Notes under the pieces: generated by a model
The model's database searches: none
The model's input: the letters and a program-made list of their open reading frames with translations, nothing else
Told to the model about the DNA's origin: nothing
Position numbers and translations under genes: made by a program
NCBI GenBank assembly: GCA_902634885.1
Contig: CACPLR010000002.1
Location: forward strand, 1 to 64,000
Source of the DNA: an uncultured Pelagibacteraceae bacterium
GTDB lineage: Bacteria; Pseudomonadota; Alphaproteobacteria; Pelagibacterales; Pelagibacteraceae
Direction: 5' to 3'
DNA: 64,000 nucleotides
Shown here: positions 35,061 to 43,834 of the stretch, one piece after another
Numbering within the stretch: position 1 is the stretch's first letter
Layout of the letters: each line of letters opens with the position of its first letter

Positions 35061-36296
35061 TTAAATATCTTCTAACGGATGATGGGACATCAATTCAAGT
35101 CCATTTTCTCCAACTAAATATTGCTGTTCAAGTTTTACACCCTCTTTGCCTCCAACTTTACCTATGTAACTTTCAACAGTAATGGTCATATTTTTAAGAA
35201 ATCTACCACTTATATCTCCCCCATCTGTTGGATATCTAATTGAAGGCCATTCATCACACAAACCTATTCCATGAACCATAACTGAATATCTATTGCCGTA
35301 ATATTCTTCAGGTAATTTCCATGATTTTTCTGAAAACTCTCTAAAAGATACATCCGCTTTGATAAGATTAGAATTATGATTAATTTGTTCTAAAGACATT
35401 GAATAAAGTGCTTTTTGATTCTTATTAAAATCGTTTCCACATACAAATGTTCTGGATATATCTGCGCAATATCCATAAGGACCAACCATATCTGTGTCAA
35501 AAGAAACAATCTCTCCTTGTTGAATTATCTTATTACTACTTTCTTGCATCCAAGGATTTGTTCTTTCACCTGATGATAAAATTCTACACTCAATCCATTC
35601 GCCACCATTTTCTATATTCGTTTTATGAAGTATTGACCATAACTCGTCCTCGGTCATACCTGCTTTAAGCTCTTCTCTCATTTTTCTTACACCTATTTCT
35701 GCAACTTCTATTGCAGCCCTCATGCATTTTAATTCCTCTGATGATTTTATAACTCTTGCTTGCTCCAATATAGATTTTGCATCTACTACTTCTATACCAC
35801 ATTTATTTAGTTCAGTAACTGCTGGACCATTTAAAACATCGATTGCAATTTTTTTGGATTTAAAAAACTTATTTGAAAGATCTTTAATCTCTGTAATCCA
35901 TTTTCTTAACTGTAAACTAGCCTGATCTCCATGAGAGAAATAATCCCAAGTAATTGCTGGTCTAATTTCATTAATTAAATTTAAATGTTCAGATAATTTT
36001 TCGCAATTAAAATATTCATAGAGAATTGTTGGTCCATCCACTGGAATAAAACAGTATCTAGAAAGATTGTGCATATTGAACACACTCATATTTACAGTGT
36101 CTAATGCATAACGTACATTGACTGGGTCAAATAAAATACACGCTTCTAAATTTTTTTTTTCTAATTCTTTTTTTACTCTTTCTAAACGATAAGATCTTAA
36201 TTTATCAAAGTCAATTTCATCTTCTCTAATTCTTTTTTTAGAGAGAAAGTTTGTAAAAGTTTTATATTCTGGATTTATTTTTCTACTAAATTTCAT
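35061..36296 (-). CDS. M24-family protein resembling DMSP lyase DddP
   Basis: A 411-residue creatinase/aminopeptidase-P-fold protein. The dinuclear metal ligands are D267, D269, D279, H342, E375 and E390. Stretches NGGEWIECRILSSGERTNPW, EIVSFDTDMVGPYGYCADIS and VHGIGLCDEWP match my recollection of DddP closely, including Asp348, at the position of the proposed catalytic aspartate. DddP cleaves DMSP to DMS and acrylate. The start at 36296 shares TAATG with the Rieske stop; the ATG at 36320 would overlap that gene. A related peptidase or other C-N/C-S lyase remains possible. Confidence 0.68.
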   Translation of the reverse strand: MKFSRKINPEYKTFTNFLSKKRIREDEIDFDKLRSYRLERVKKELEKKNLEACILFDPVNVRYALDTVNMSVFNMHNLSRYCFIPVDGPTILYEYFNCEKLSEHLNLINEIRPAITWDYFSHGDQASLQLRKWITEIKDLSNKFFKSKKIAIDVLNGPAVTELNKCGIEVVDAKSILEQARVIKSSEELKCMRAAIEVAEIGVRKMREELKAGMTEDELWSILHKTNIENGGEWIECRILSSGERTNPWMQESSNKIIQQGEIVSFDTDMVGPYGYCADISRTFVCGNDFNKNQKALYSMSLEQINHNSNLIKADVSFREFSEKSWKLPEEYYGNRYSVMVHGIGLCDEWPSIRYPTDGGDISGRFLKNMTITVESYIGKVGGKEGVKLEQQYLVGENGLELMSHHPLEDI

Positions 36297-37471
36297 TAAA
36301 CTATATTTGTTACGACCCATTTATGGAAATGATGTGTAGGGTTATCCATTACAGGAGAAAAATTTCCTCCGTTATAAACACTTGAATTTCTACCTATTTG
36401 CATTCCTTGTATAATATCAACATCCTCTTTTTGTATATCTTCCCAAAGTTTAAAATTTTGTTTTCTCAAAGATTTATATTTTTTTGAATTTGCCGCATCA
36501 CCACCTACGTAATATATTTCCATATGCTCCAAAGTTAAATCGTTACTTTTTGGCTCTAACCAATATGCATAAAAATGATCTTTATGAATACCAAGCATAA
36601 CATTTGGGAATAATGCAACGTATTCTGCTATATTTTGCTTATTTTTGGGCCATTTTGGAAAACATGGAAATTTCTCTTTTCCTTTTAGTCTTGGATTATA
36701 AACAACAGTTCCTTGGCCTGCAAAACGATTTGGCAACCCTTGTATGTGGTAATGATCCTCAATTTTAGAATAAGAATTTAAACCAGGGTGAACCCATGGG
36801 AGATGATAACTTTCACAATAATTTTCAATTGCAAACTTCCAATTACACTTTGCCTCTAATTTAAAATAACCATAATCATTTGAATGTTTGATCATATCTC
36901 TATCAGAATTTTTCCAAAATTTACTCCATCTATCACTTAAAGGTTTTATGTATTTATCAAAAGGCATTTCATTACCGCTAATATTAACCATAATTAAATC
37001 TAACCAAATATAAGATCTTATTTCTTTTAGATTACTCTTTGATTTATTAAATTTTGGATGAGCGTGTTTATTCATACCACCAATGTGGGGTGTTGATATA
37101 AGCTCCCCATCAAAATTATATGACCATGAATGATAAGGGCACCTAATAACATTTCTAATTTTTCCTTCTTTATGAACAAGTTTTACTCCTCTATGACTAC
37201 AGATATTATGAAAAACTTTTATTTTATTTTGTTTATTTCTAACTATTAATAAGGGTAAATCTAACAAATCATAAGGTTTGGCGTCACCTATGTTTGGAAG
37301 TGAACTTGCAACACCAATCACAACCCATTTATCTTCAAAAAGTTTTTTTCTCTCTATTAAGGTATAGTCTTTATTTGTATAACACTCATTAGGCAAACCA
37401 TGAGCTTTTGAAATAGGTTTAGTTACAACATCTAATTTTTTTTTGTCTATAATATTGTATAATTCAGACAT
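36296..37471 (-). CDS. Rieske-type oxygenase alpha subunit
   Basis: A 391-residue aromatic-ring-hydroxylating/choline-monooxygenase-like protein. The Rieske 2Fe-2S ligands are C91-x-H93 and C111-x2-H114. The mononuclear iron site is in NYCESYHLPWVHPG (H223 and H228) with a later aspartate near 352. Relatives demethylate quaternary amines (glycine betaine, carnitine, stachydrine). It sits between a methyltransferase (2 bp) and the DddP-like gene (1 bp overlap). No ferredoxin reductase partner is adjacent, so electrons must come from elsewhere. Confidence 0.87.
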   Translation of the reverse strand: MSELYNIIDKKKLDVVTKPISKAHGLPNECYTNKDYTLIERKKLFEDKWVVIGVASSLPNIGDAKPYDLLDLPLLIVRNKQNKIKVFHNICSHRGVKLVHKEGKIRNVIRCPYHSWSYNFDGELISTPHIGGMNKHAHPKFNKSKSNLKEIRSYIWLDLIMVNISGNEMPFDKYIKPLSDRWSKFWKNSDRDMIKHSNDYGYFKLEAKCNWKFAIENYCESYHLPWVHPGLNSYSKIEDHYHIQGLPNRFAGQGTVVYNPRLKGKEKFPCFPKWPKNKQNIAEYVALFPNVMLGIHKDHFYAYWLEPKSNDLTLEHMEIYYVGGDAANSKKYKSLRKQNFKLWEDIQKEDVDIIQGMQIGRNSSVYNGGNFSPVMDNPTHHFHKWVVTNIV

Positions 37472-37473
37472 AA

Positions 37474-38100
37474 TTAAATGACTTCATAAAGCCCTAACCA
37501 TGCATTAACATCTTTGCTTGCAATATAATTAGATTTAAAGAACTCGATCTCACGCCATTTGTTATTATTGTTTAATTCATTTATTTTTTTATCAAATCCA
37601 TATTCTTCATGAATACCCTCGTTTATTGTAAAGCAAATGTATCCTCCTGGTTTTGTAATTCTTATAAATTCATCCAGTGCAGGTGGTTTTACATGACCAA
37701 AAGTAAAAGTGCCAACGCAAAGAACTGCATCGTATGTATTATCTTCCTCTTCTATTTTTTTGTTTAAGTCTACTTGATCTAATTTTTTATACAGATTAGC
37801 TGGGACTAAATCTAATAATTTTCTTGAAAGGTCTGCACCGTAAAAATTTGTAAAACCATATTTTTTAAGTTCAACACCAACCAACCCTGTACCACAACCT
37901 GCATCATAAATTTTAGCATCTTTATTTTTTTCGTACTTAATAAAAACTTCAGAGGTTTCTTTAGGTCCAGTATAATTCCAATCAACCATATCTTGATCGT
38001 ATTTATTATCCTTTCCCCACTCATCATAGTATTCCATGACTTCATCTGTTTTTGTTAATTTATAAATTGGTACTTTGTTACCAACGTCTTTTTGTGCCAT
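37474..38100 (-). CDS. Class I SAM-dependent methyltransferase
   Basis: A 208-residue methyltransferase with the SAM-binding motif IYDAGCGTGLVGVEL (about 64-78), followed by YGADLSRKLLDLV and YDAVLCVGTFTFGHV. Resembles the METTL27/WBSCR27-like group. The substrate is unknown. Its ATG overlaps the preceding dehydrogenase stop (TAATG), and the Rieske gene follows after 2 bp, implying a role in the same methylated-compound pathway, possibly in making rather than removing a methyl group. Confidence 0.85.
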   Translation of the reverse strand: MAQKDVGNKVPIYKLTKTDEVMEYYDEWGKDNKYDQDMVDWNYTGPKETSEVFIKYEKNKDAKIYDAGCGTGLVGVELKKYGFTNFYGADLSRKLLDLVPANLYKKLDQVDLNKKIEEEDNTYDAVLCVGTFTFGHVKPPALDEFIRITKPGGYICFTINEGIHEEYGFDKKINELNNNNKWREIEFFKSNYIASKDVNAWLGLYEVI

Positions 38101-40505
38101 TAGCTTCTCATTTTCTGTCCACTTGGATCATAAAGAGGTTCTTTAATTACCGAACAATTAAATAAATCTCCATTTATCTCAATTTGGATTTTATTTTCTG
38201 ATTTAATTTTATTCTGATCAATAAAAGTAAAAGCAACACTTTTATTTACGAAATGTGCAAACCCACCTGATGTTACATAGCCTATACTTTGATCTCCATT
38301 CATTACAGCTTCATTATTTGTTACATCAATATCATTTGTTTCAACAATTAATGGAGTAAGTTTGCTAGAACTATTTTCTGATTTGGCTTTTTCTTTTCCA
38401 ATAAAATCTTTATCCCAATTTATAAACATGTCCAAACCTGTTTGTTTTGCTGTAAAATCGGGCCTATAATCTAAAGTCCATGCCCCCCAATTTTTTTCCA
38501 ATCTCATTGACATTAGGGCTCTTCCTCCAAAGGGTTTAATATTAAACTCTCTTCCTGCATCCATTAACTCTTCATAAAGTTTTATTTGATAGTGTGGCGC
38601 AACATAAATTTCGTAACCAAGTTCACCTGTAAATGAAATTCGGTTTATTATTGCAGGTACGCCACCAACAAACATTCTTCGAGAGTCTCTGAATTTGAAT
38701 TTTTCATTGGAGACATCGTCTCTTACTATTTTTTCCAACACTTTTCTCGAATTTGGACCAGCTATAGATATGCCGTGAAATTCATCAGATCTATTTTTGT
38801 AATTAACATCAAATTTATCCAAGTGACTTTCAAACCAACGTCTATGCATTTCTTGCGCTGCACCAGATCCAAAAACCATAAATTCATTTTCATCAAAACA
38901 GGCAACTGTTAGGTCTCCACACAATTTTCCTCTATAAGACAACATTGGAGACAAGGATATTCTCCCAGGTTTTGGAAGTTTACCTGCCATTACGTGATCT
39001 AAAAATTTTCTTGCATCAGTTCCTTTAAATTCATGTTTTGAAAAATTAGCTACTTCTATTAAGCCTACATTCTCCCTTACATTAATAACTTCTCTCGAAA
39101 CATAATCATGTGACCTAGATCTTTTTATAGTTGGTTCCTCATGTGCATCTTCTTTATTATTTGCAAACCACAAAACATTTTCTAAACCAAAACTATCTCC
39201 CATAACTGCACCCTGATTTACAAATCTATCATAGAGAGCTGTCGTTTTTTGTTTTCTACCTTTAGGCAAGGTTTCATTTGGAAATGTCATTATGAATCTT
39301 CTCTCATAATTTTCAGATGATTTTATTGTTCCATATTGTGGTGAAGCGTAATCTCCAAATCTTGCAACATCCATTGCCCAAACATCTATCGATGGTTCTC
39401 CATCAATTATCCATTCAGCAATACATTTTCCAACTCCTCCTCCTTGACAAAATCCAGCCATAATACCTACAGCTACCCAGTAATTTTTCATACCTGGCAC
39501 AGGACCAATTAATGGAGATCCATCTGGTCCAAAAGTAAATGGTCCATTAACAATATTTTTTATTCCTGCTTTCTCTAATGCAGGCATTCTTTCAAAACCT
39601 ATTGCCAATCTATCTTCAATGTTATCTAACTTTGGTTCTAATAACTCATGGCCAAAATTCATTGGCGTTCCTTCAACTTTCCAAGGAGTTGATTTGGGTT
39701 CATATGTTCCAAGAAGCATTCCTTTTGCTTCTTGTCTAAAATAAATATTTCCTTCAAAGTCAGTACCTATTGGTAGTCTTTGATCACCCATTGCCTCTAT
39801 TTCTGGAATTGTCTCAGTAATCAAATAATGATGTTCCATTGGCTGAACTGGTAGATTTATTCCAGCAAGTTGACCCACTTCTCTTGCCCATAATCCTCCG
39901 GCGTTGATTACTATTTCAGCATTGATATTGCCCTTCTCGGTAATTACATCCCAAGTCCCATCTTCTTTTTGTTTTGTATCTTTAACCACAGTGTGAGTGA
40001 AATATTTTCCACCATGAACTTTTGCTGCTTTTGCAAAAGCGTAAGTTACTCCCGATGGATCAACTTCTCCATCAATTGGATCCCACAATGCTAAAAGATA
40101 TCTAGAAGGGTCAATTAATGGGTGTTTTTTTTTAACTTCCTCAAGAGATATAAATTCCTGATCTAAGCCCATATATCTTGCTTTCGATCTCTCTCTTTTT
40201 AAATAATCGGCCCAAACTTCATTTGATGCTAGATAAAATCCTCCACTAGGTTTGAAACCTACTGAATGACCAGATTCCTTCTCAATATCTTTATAAAGCC
40301 CAATTGTATAAGCCATCATTCTTGAAATGTTTGGATCTGAGGAAATTACGTGCACATTTCCTGCTGCATGCCAGGAAGAGCCAGATGTAAGCTCATTTCT
40401 TTCAAGAAGAATGCAATCCTTAAGACCAAATTTTGATAAATGATAAAGAATTGAGCAGCCAACAACACCACCACCAATGATAACTACTTTTGCATGATTT
40501 TGCAT
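38100..40505 (-). CDS. Dimethylglycine/sarcosine dehydrogenase-like flavoprotein (second)
   Basis: An 801-residue paralogue of the protein at 28856-31288, with the same order: DAO FAD domain (VVIIGGGVVGCSILYHL; SGSSWHAAG with His46), FAO_M linker and GcvT-like C-terminal domain (from about 430, RENVGLIEVANFSKHEFKG). It starts 1 bp after the BHMT stop. Since BHMT turns glycine betaine into dimethylglycine, this neighbour is the best candidate for dimethylglycine dehydrogenase, leaving sarcosine or another amine for the other copy. That split is inference. Confidence 0.87.
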   Translation of the reverse strand: MQNHAKVVIIGGGVVGCSILYHLSKFGLKDCILLERNELTSGSSWHAAGNVHVISSDPNISRMMAYTIGLYKDIEKESGHSVGFKPSGGFYLASNEVWADYLKRERSKARYMGLDQEFISLEEVKKKHPLIDPSRYLLALWDPIDGEVDPSGVTYAFAKAAKVHGGKYFTHTVVKDTKQKEDGTWDVITEKGNINAEIVINAGGLWAREVGQLAGINLPVQPMEHHYLITETIPEIEAMGDQRLPIGTDFEGNIYFRQEAKGMLLGTYEPKSTPWKVEGTPMNFGHELLEPKLDNIEDRLAIGFERMPALEKAGIKNIVNGPFTFGPDGSPLIGPVPGMKNYWVAVGIMAGFCQGGGVGKCIAEWIIDGEPSIDVWAMDVARFGDYASPQYGTIKSSENYERRFIMTFPNETLPKGRKQKTTALYDRFVNQGAVMGDSFGLENVLWFANNKEDAHEEPTIKRSRSHDYVSREVINVRENVGLIEVANFSKHEFKGTDARKFLDHVMAGKLPKPGRISLSPMLSYRGKLCGDLTVACFDENEFMVFGSGAAQEMHRRWFESHLDKFDVNYKNRSDEFHGISIAGPNSRKVLEKIVRDDVSNEKFKFRDSRRMFVGGVPAIINRISFTGELGYEIYVAPHYQIKLYEELMDAGREFNIKPFGGRALMSMRLEKNWGAWTLDYRPDFTAKQTGLDMFINWDKDFIGKEKAKSENSSSKLTPLIVETNDIDVTNNEAVMNGDQSIGYVTSGGFAHFVNKSVAFTFIDQNKIKSENKIQIEINGDLFNCSVIKEPLYDPSGQKMRS

Positions 40506-40506
40506 T

Positions 40507-41547
40507 TTAGTATTTTATTTCTTTATTTACATCCTTCAATGACTTGTCTGTCCCATGGTGAAAGTGCTTACTCATATCTGGCATGTATTTCATCGCTATT
40601 GGTTTTTTACCAACAGCAACAGCCATTTCTCTCACATGATGAGCTTCAGCACCACAACAGATACCTATTAAATTAATTTTTTCTTTTAGACATTCTTTTG
40701 CAAATTCAGCCATTTCAAATCTGTTACAAAATAAATTGTCTAAAGCTACAGGAAAAGCATTTCCTCCCGGAATGCAATCACATCCATGGTCTGTTTGATT
40801 TAAAAATCCTGGTTCTTCCTCTGTTGTCCTATAAGGAACGGGTAACCCTGCAACATGGCATGAAACTTTTTTTCTAACTTGTTTTAAAAGTTTCATTGTC
40901 ATTTTTGGACCTCTGTAACAATTTAAACCTACAACATCTGCTCCGAGATCCTCGACTATTTTACATGCGTCTTCAGCGGTATGACCATCTCTTGTCAAAT
41001 CACCACGAGGTATTGCATAATTGGCAACTGCAATCAAACCTTCATCCTTAATTGCTTTTAAAGCTATTTTCATTTCATCTACCCAATTGATTGTTTCTGC
41101 AACTACAAAGTCAACTCCTGCTTCTTTTGCCCAAAGCACCTGTTCTTCGTACATTCTTTGACATTCTTTAAAAGAATTCTTATCTTTTGGATCAAAAATA
41201 TTTGTATTAGCTACATCACCACAAACCATTAAGTCTAAATCTTTAAATTCATTTGCAGCATCCTTTGCTATTTGAAGAGCATTTTTTTGCATTGGTTCAA
41301 GTAAATGTTCTTTTCCTATAATTCTAAGTTTTTCTCTATGTCCATAATAAGTGAATGCTTGAACAACATCTGAGCCAGCTCTAATAAATTCTCTATGCAA
41401 TTGTGTAACTACATCTGGATGTTCTAGCACCACCTCAGGAACAAAAGGTCCGGCAGAAAGGTATCCTCTTCTTTCCATTGCAAATAAATATCCTTCTGCA
41501 AAGATAACTGGACCAGCGTCTAATCTTGATATTAAATCTTTTTTCAT
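40507..41547 (-). CDS. bhmT: Betaine-homocysteine S-methyltransferase
   Basis: A 346-residue homocysteine methyltransferase that uses glycine betaine to make methionine and dimethylglycine. The zinc ligands are C210 (VVGLNCYRGP) and the pair C297-C298 (IGICCGAEAHH). The betaine-type N-terminus AGPVIFAEGYLFAMERRGY is seen, and length fits BHMT rather than the shorter MmuM. A strong ribosome-binding site, AAGGGAGG, lies just before the ATG. It is the first gene of the long minus-strand operon and divergent from the betaine transporter. Confidence 0.88.
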   Translation of the reverse strand: MKKDLISRLDAGPVIFAEGYLFAMERRGYLSAGPFVPEVVLEHPDVVTQLHREFIRAGSDVVQAFTYYGHREKLRIIGKEHLLEPMQKNALQIAKDAANEFKDLDLMVCGDVANTNIFDPKDKNSFKECQRMYEEQVLWAKEAGVDFVVAETINWVDEMKIALKAIKDEGLIAVANYAIPRGDLTRDGHTAEDACKIVEDLGADVVGLNCYRGPKMTMKLLKQVRKKVSCHVAGLPVPYRTTEEEPGFLNQTDHGCDCIPGGNAFPVALDNLFCNRFEMAEFAKECLKEKINLIGICCGAEAHHVREMAVAVGKKPIAMKYMPDMSKHFHHGTDKSLKDVNKEIKY

Positions 41548-41816
41548 TTTCCTCCCTTAGTTTTATTTTTTTTAAATTTGAGGAAAAAATTTAATAACTG
41601 TCTCTTATAATTGATTGTTGAAAAACAGTTTTGCAATTTAAATTGAAATAAAATCCTAAAAAAAAATTTTTACTGATTAATTTCATTACCAATAATATTA
41701 TTTAAAAAAAATAGTGTGATAAAGACATTTTTACTGCAACTTTTAGTTGAAAGAAGTTTGCAATTTGATTGGGTATATGTTCTCTTTAAGGATAATTAAT
41801 TAATTAGGAGAGTATA
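41548..41816. promoter_or_regulatory. Divergent control region bhmT / opuAC
   Basis: A 269-bp gap, the largest gene-free stretch of the window, between two divergent genes of betaine use. On the bhmT side there is a dyad AACTGT/ACAGTT (41596-41601 and 41625-41630) with a 23-base loop, placed in the leader. On the opuAC side there is GTGATAAAG at about 41715 and a small hairpin CAAC/GTTG. SAM-V riboswitches have been reported for Pelagibacter methionine genes; I cannot confirm one here by eye. Confidence 0.45.
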
Positions 41817-42827
41817 ATGAATATTAAAAAAGTAATTCTCACAATCGCTGTTATTTTCGGACTGTCAAGTTTTGGAAATGTTGCAAATGCGAAATGTGGG
41901 GACATAACTATCGCTAATATGAACTGGGCTTCTGCAAACTTTATGGCTGAAGTTGATAAAATCATATTAGAAGAGGGATATGGATGCAGTGTGGAATTGG
42001 TGCCGGGTGCAACTATGCCAACTTTTACATCTATGCAAGAAAAAGGTGAGCCAGATGTTGCTCCAGAATTTTGGGCAAATGCTGCAATCGTTGCTTTAAA
42101 TAAAGCAGTAGACGAAGGTAAAATGCATACGCTTAATAAAGCACCAATTACTGGTTTAGGTGAAGGTTGGTGGGTATTACCTGCAACTTTAGAAAAGCAT
42201 CCAGAACTAACAACTGCTGATGCAATTTTAAAAAGACCAGACTTATTTCCACATCCAGAAGATCCATCAAAAGGTGGTTTTCATATCTGCCCTCCAGGTT
42301 GGAACTGTGAATTAAGTAACAGAAACCACTTTAGAGCATGGGGTATGGAAGAAAAAGGTTGGGCTATTGTTGAAACAGGTTCTGCTGCAGGACTTGACGG
42401 ATCAATAGCAAAAGCTGCTGAAAGAGGTGAGAACTGGTTTGGATACTATTGGTCTCCAACAGCTTTAATTGGTAAATATAACATGCAAGCTGTAGACATG
42501 GGAGCATGGGGTGGAAAAGATAACTGGGACAAATGTATAGTTTTACCAGAGCAAGAATGTGCTGACCCTAAAAAAACTTCATGGGTAAAATCTGAGGTAT
42601 TTACAATTACGACTGATAATTTCAAAAAAACAGCTGGTAAAGATGGTATGAAATATCTTGAGAACAGAACTTACCCTGGTCCGGTTATGAATGGAATGTT
42701 AGTTTGGATGGGTGAAAACCAAGCAGAAGGTGCTGATGCTGCAATTGAATTCTTAAAAACACAAGAAGATGTGTGGACTAAGTGGGTTTCAAGTTCAGCT
42801 GCTAAAAAAATAAAAAAAGCACTTTAA
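41817..42827 (+). CDS. Glycine betaine/proline ABC transporter binding protein
   Basis: A 336-residue periplasmic binding protein of the OpuAC/ProX type. Signal peptide 1-25 (cleavage near NVANA), then a mature domain with many tryptophans (IANMNWASANFMAE, EGWWVLPA, WFGYYWSPTAL) that build the aromatic box for quaternary ammonium groups. It has AGGAG 6 bases before its ATG, one of the clearest ribosome-binding sites in the window, suggesting high expression. A hairpin and the permease gene follow. Ligand could be betaine, proline betaine, DMSP or a mixture. Confidence 0.92.
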   Translation: MNIKKVILTIAVIFGLSSFGNVANAKCGDITIANMNWASANFMAEVDKIILEEGYGCSVELVPGATMPTFTSMQEKGEPDVAPEFWANAAIVALNKAVDEGKMHTLNKAPITGLGEGWWVLPATLEKHPELTTADAILKRPDLFPHPEDPSKGGFHICPPGWNCELSNRNHFRAWGMEEKGWAIVETGSAAGLDGSIAKAAERGENWFGYYWSPTALIGKYNMQAVDMGAWGGKDNWDKCIVLPEQECADPKKTSWVKSEVFTITTDNFKKTAGKDGMKYLENRTYPGPVMNGMLVWMGENQAEGADAAIEFLKTQEDVWTKWVSSSAAKKIKKAL

Positions 42828-42838
42828 TTCAATAAAAT

Positions 42839-42866
42839 TTTGAACCCGTTGAAAAACGGGTTCAAA
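42839..42866 (+). promoter_or_regulatory. Hairpin between binding protein and permease
   Basis: A perfect 12-bp inverted repeat (tttgaacccgtt / aacgggttcaaa) with a GAAA tetraloop. There is no T-run after it. Such intercistronic hairpins often protect the 3' end of a binding-protein mRNA, making it more abundant than the permease message. Confidence 0.7.
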
Positions 42867-42883
42867 TCCAATAAAATATTATA

Positions 42884-43768
42884 ATGGATTTCTTTAGCAA
42901 AATTCCGGTAATGGATAGAACCGCATTGCGAGAGTTAAAGAAAGGTATAGATTTAAGTTTTAAAGATTTTTCAAGAGCATATGGAGACGGCATAGAATCT
43001 TTTTTTGATCCATTACTTTATTTTTTAATTTGGTTAGAAAAATTATTAGTAAATAGTCCATGGCCAATAGTAATTGGAGTTTTTGGATTATTGGCATGGG
43101 TCGGTTCAAGAAGCATTAAGCTTGTAATTGGAACAGTCGTTTGTTTTATTGTAATTGGCTATTTTGGCATGTGGAAGAATTGCATGGCGACAGTGGCCAT
43201 AATATCAGTATCTACACTTGTATGTATTGTTGTTGGAATTCCAATAGGAGTTCTTATGTCTAAGTCAAGTAGAGCTGAGAAAGCTATATTACCAGTTCTA
43301 GATATGATGCAAACGATACCGAGTTTTGTATATTTAATTCCCATAATAATGTTACTTGGAATTGGTAAAGTGCCTGGTCTATTAGCTGTATGTATTTATG
43401 CTCTACCCCCAATTGTAAGATTAACCAATCTTGGTATCAGAGAGGTTGATAAAGAAACTCTAGAAGCTAGTGAGGCATTTGGTGCAACTCCATTACAGAA
43501 ATTGAAATCTGTTCAGATACCCCTATCACTTCCAACAATTTTCGCAGGTGTAAACCAAACGATCATGATGGCTTTGGCTATGGTTGTGATAGCATCAATG
43601 ATTGGGGTTAAAGGCCTAGGGGTCCCTATTTTACAGGCTATTTCAAACCAGTATTTGGCTCTTGGAATGATGAATGGTTTAGCAATTGTTGCCCTAGCAA
43701 TTATTTTCGATAGAGTTACACAGCAGTACGGGAAGCGGATCCAAAAACACAGAGGTCAAAAAAAATAA
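42884..43768 (+). CDS. Glycine betaine/proline ABC transporter permease
   Basis: A 294-residue OpuAB/ProW permease with about seven membrane segments and a BPD_transp_1 domain. Typical motifs are MMQTIPSFVYLIPIIMLLGIG and the EAA loop region EASEAFGATPLQKLKSVQIPL. It would form the membrane channel for the preceding binding protein. The usual OpuAA/ProV ATPase gene is not adjacent; an MTHFR-like gene follows instead. The ATPase must be encoded elsewhere or was lost. Confidence 0.93.
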   Translation: MDFFSKIPVMDRTALRELKKGIDLSFKDFSRAYGDGIESFFDPLLYFLIWLEKLLVNSPWPIVIGVFGLLAWVGSRSIKLVIGTVVCFIVIGYFGMWKNCMATVAIISVSTLVCIVVGIPIGVLMSKSSRAEKAILPVLDMMQTIPSFVYLIPIIMLLGIGKVPGLLAVCIYALPPIVRLTNLGIREVDKETLEASEAFGATPLQKLKSVQIPLSLPTIFAGVNQTIMMALAMVVIASMIGVKGLGVPILQAISNQYLALGMMNGLAIVALAIIFDRVTQQYGKRIQKHRGQKK

Positions 43769-43834
43769 TAAGCCCAGTTTGGATATCGATTTTTCTAGAC
43801 TCATATTTCAAAATAAATAAAGATCCAAAAAATA

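Noticed and set aside
42839-42866. Rho-independent terminator after the binding-protein gene
   Set aside because: There is no T-run, and the permease gene of the same system follows; intercistronic stabilising hairpin fits better.
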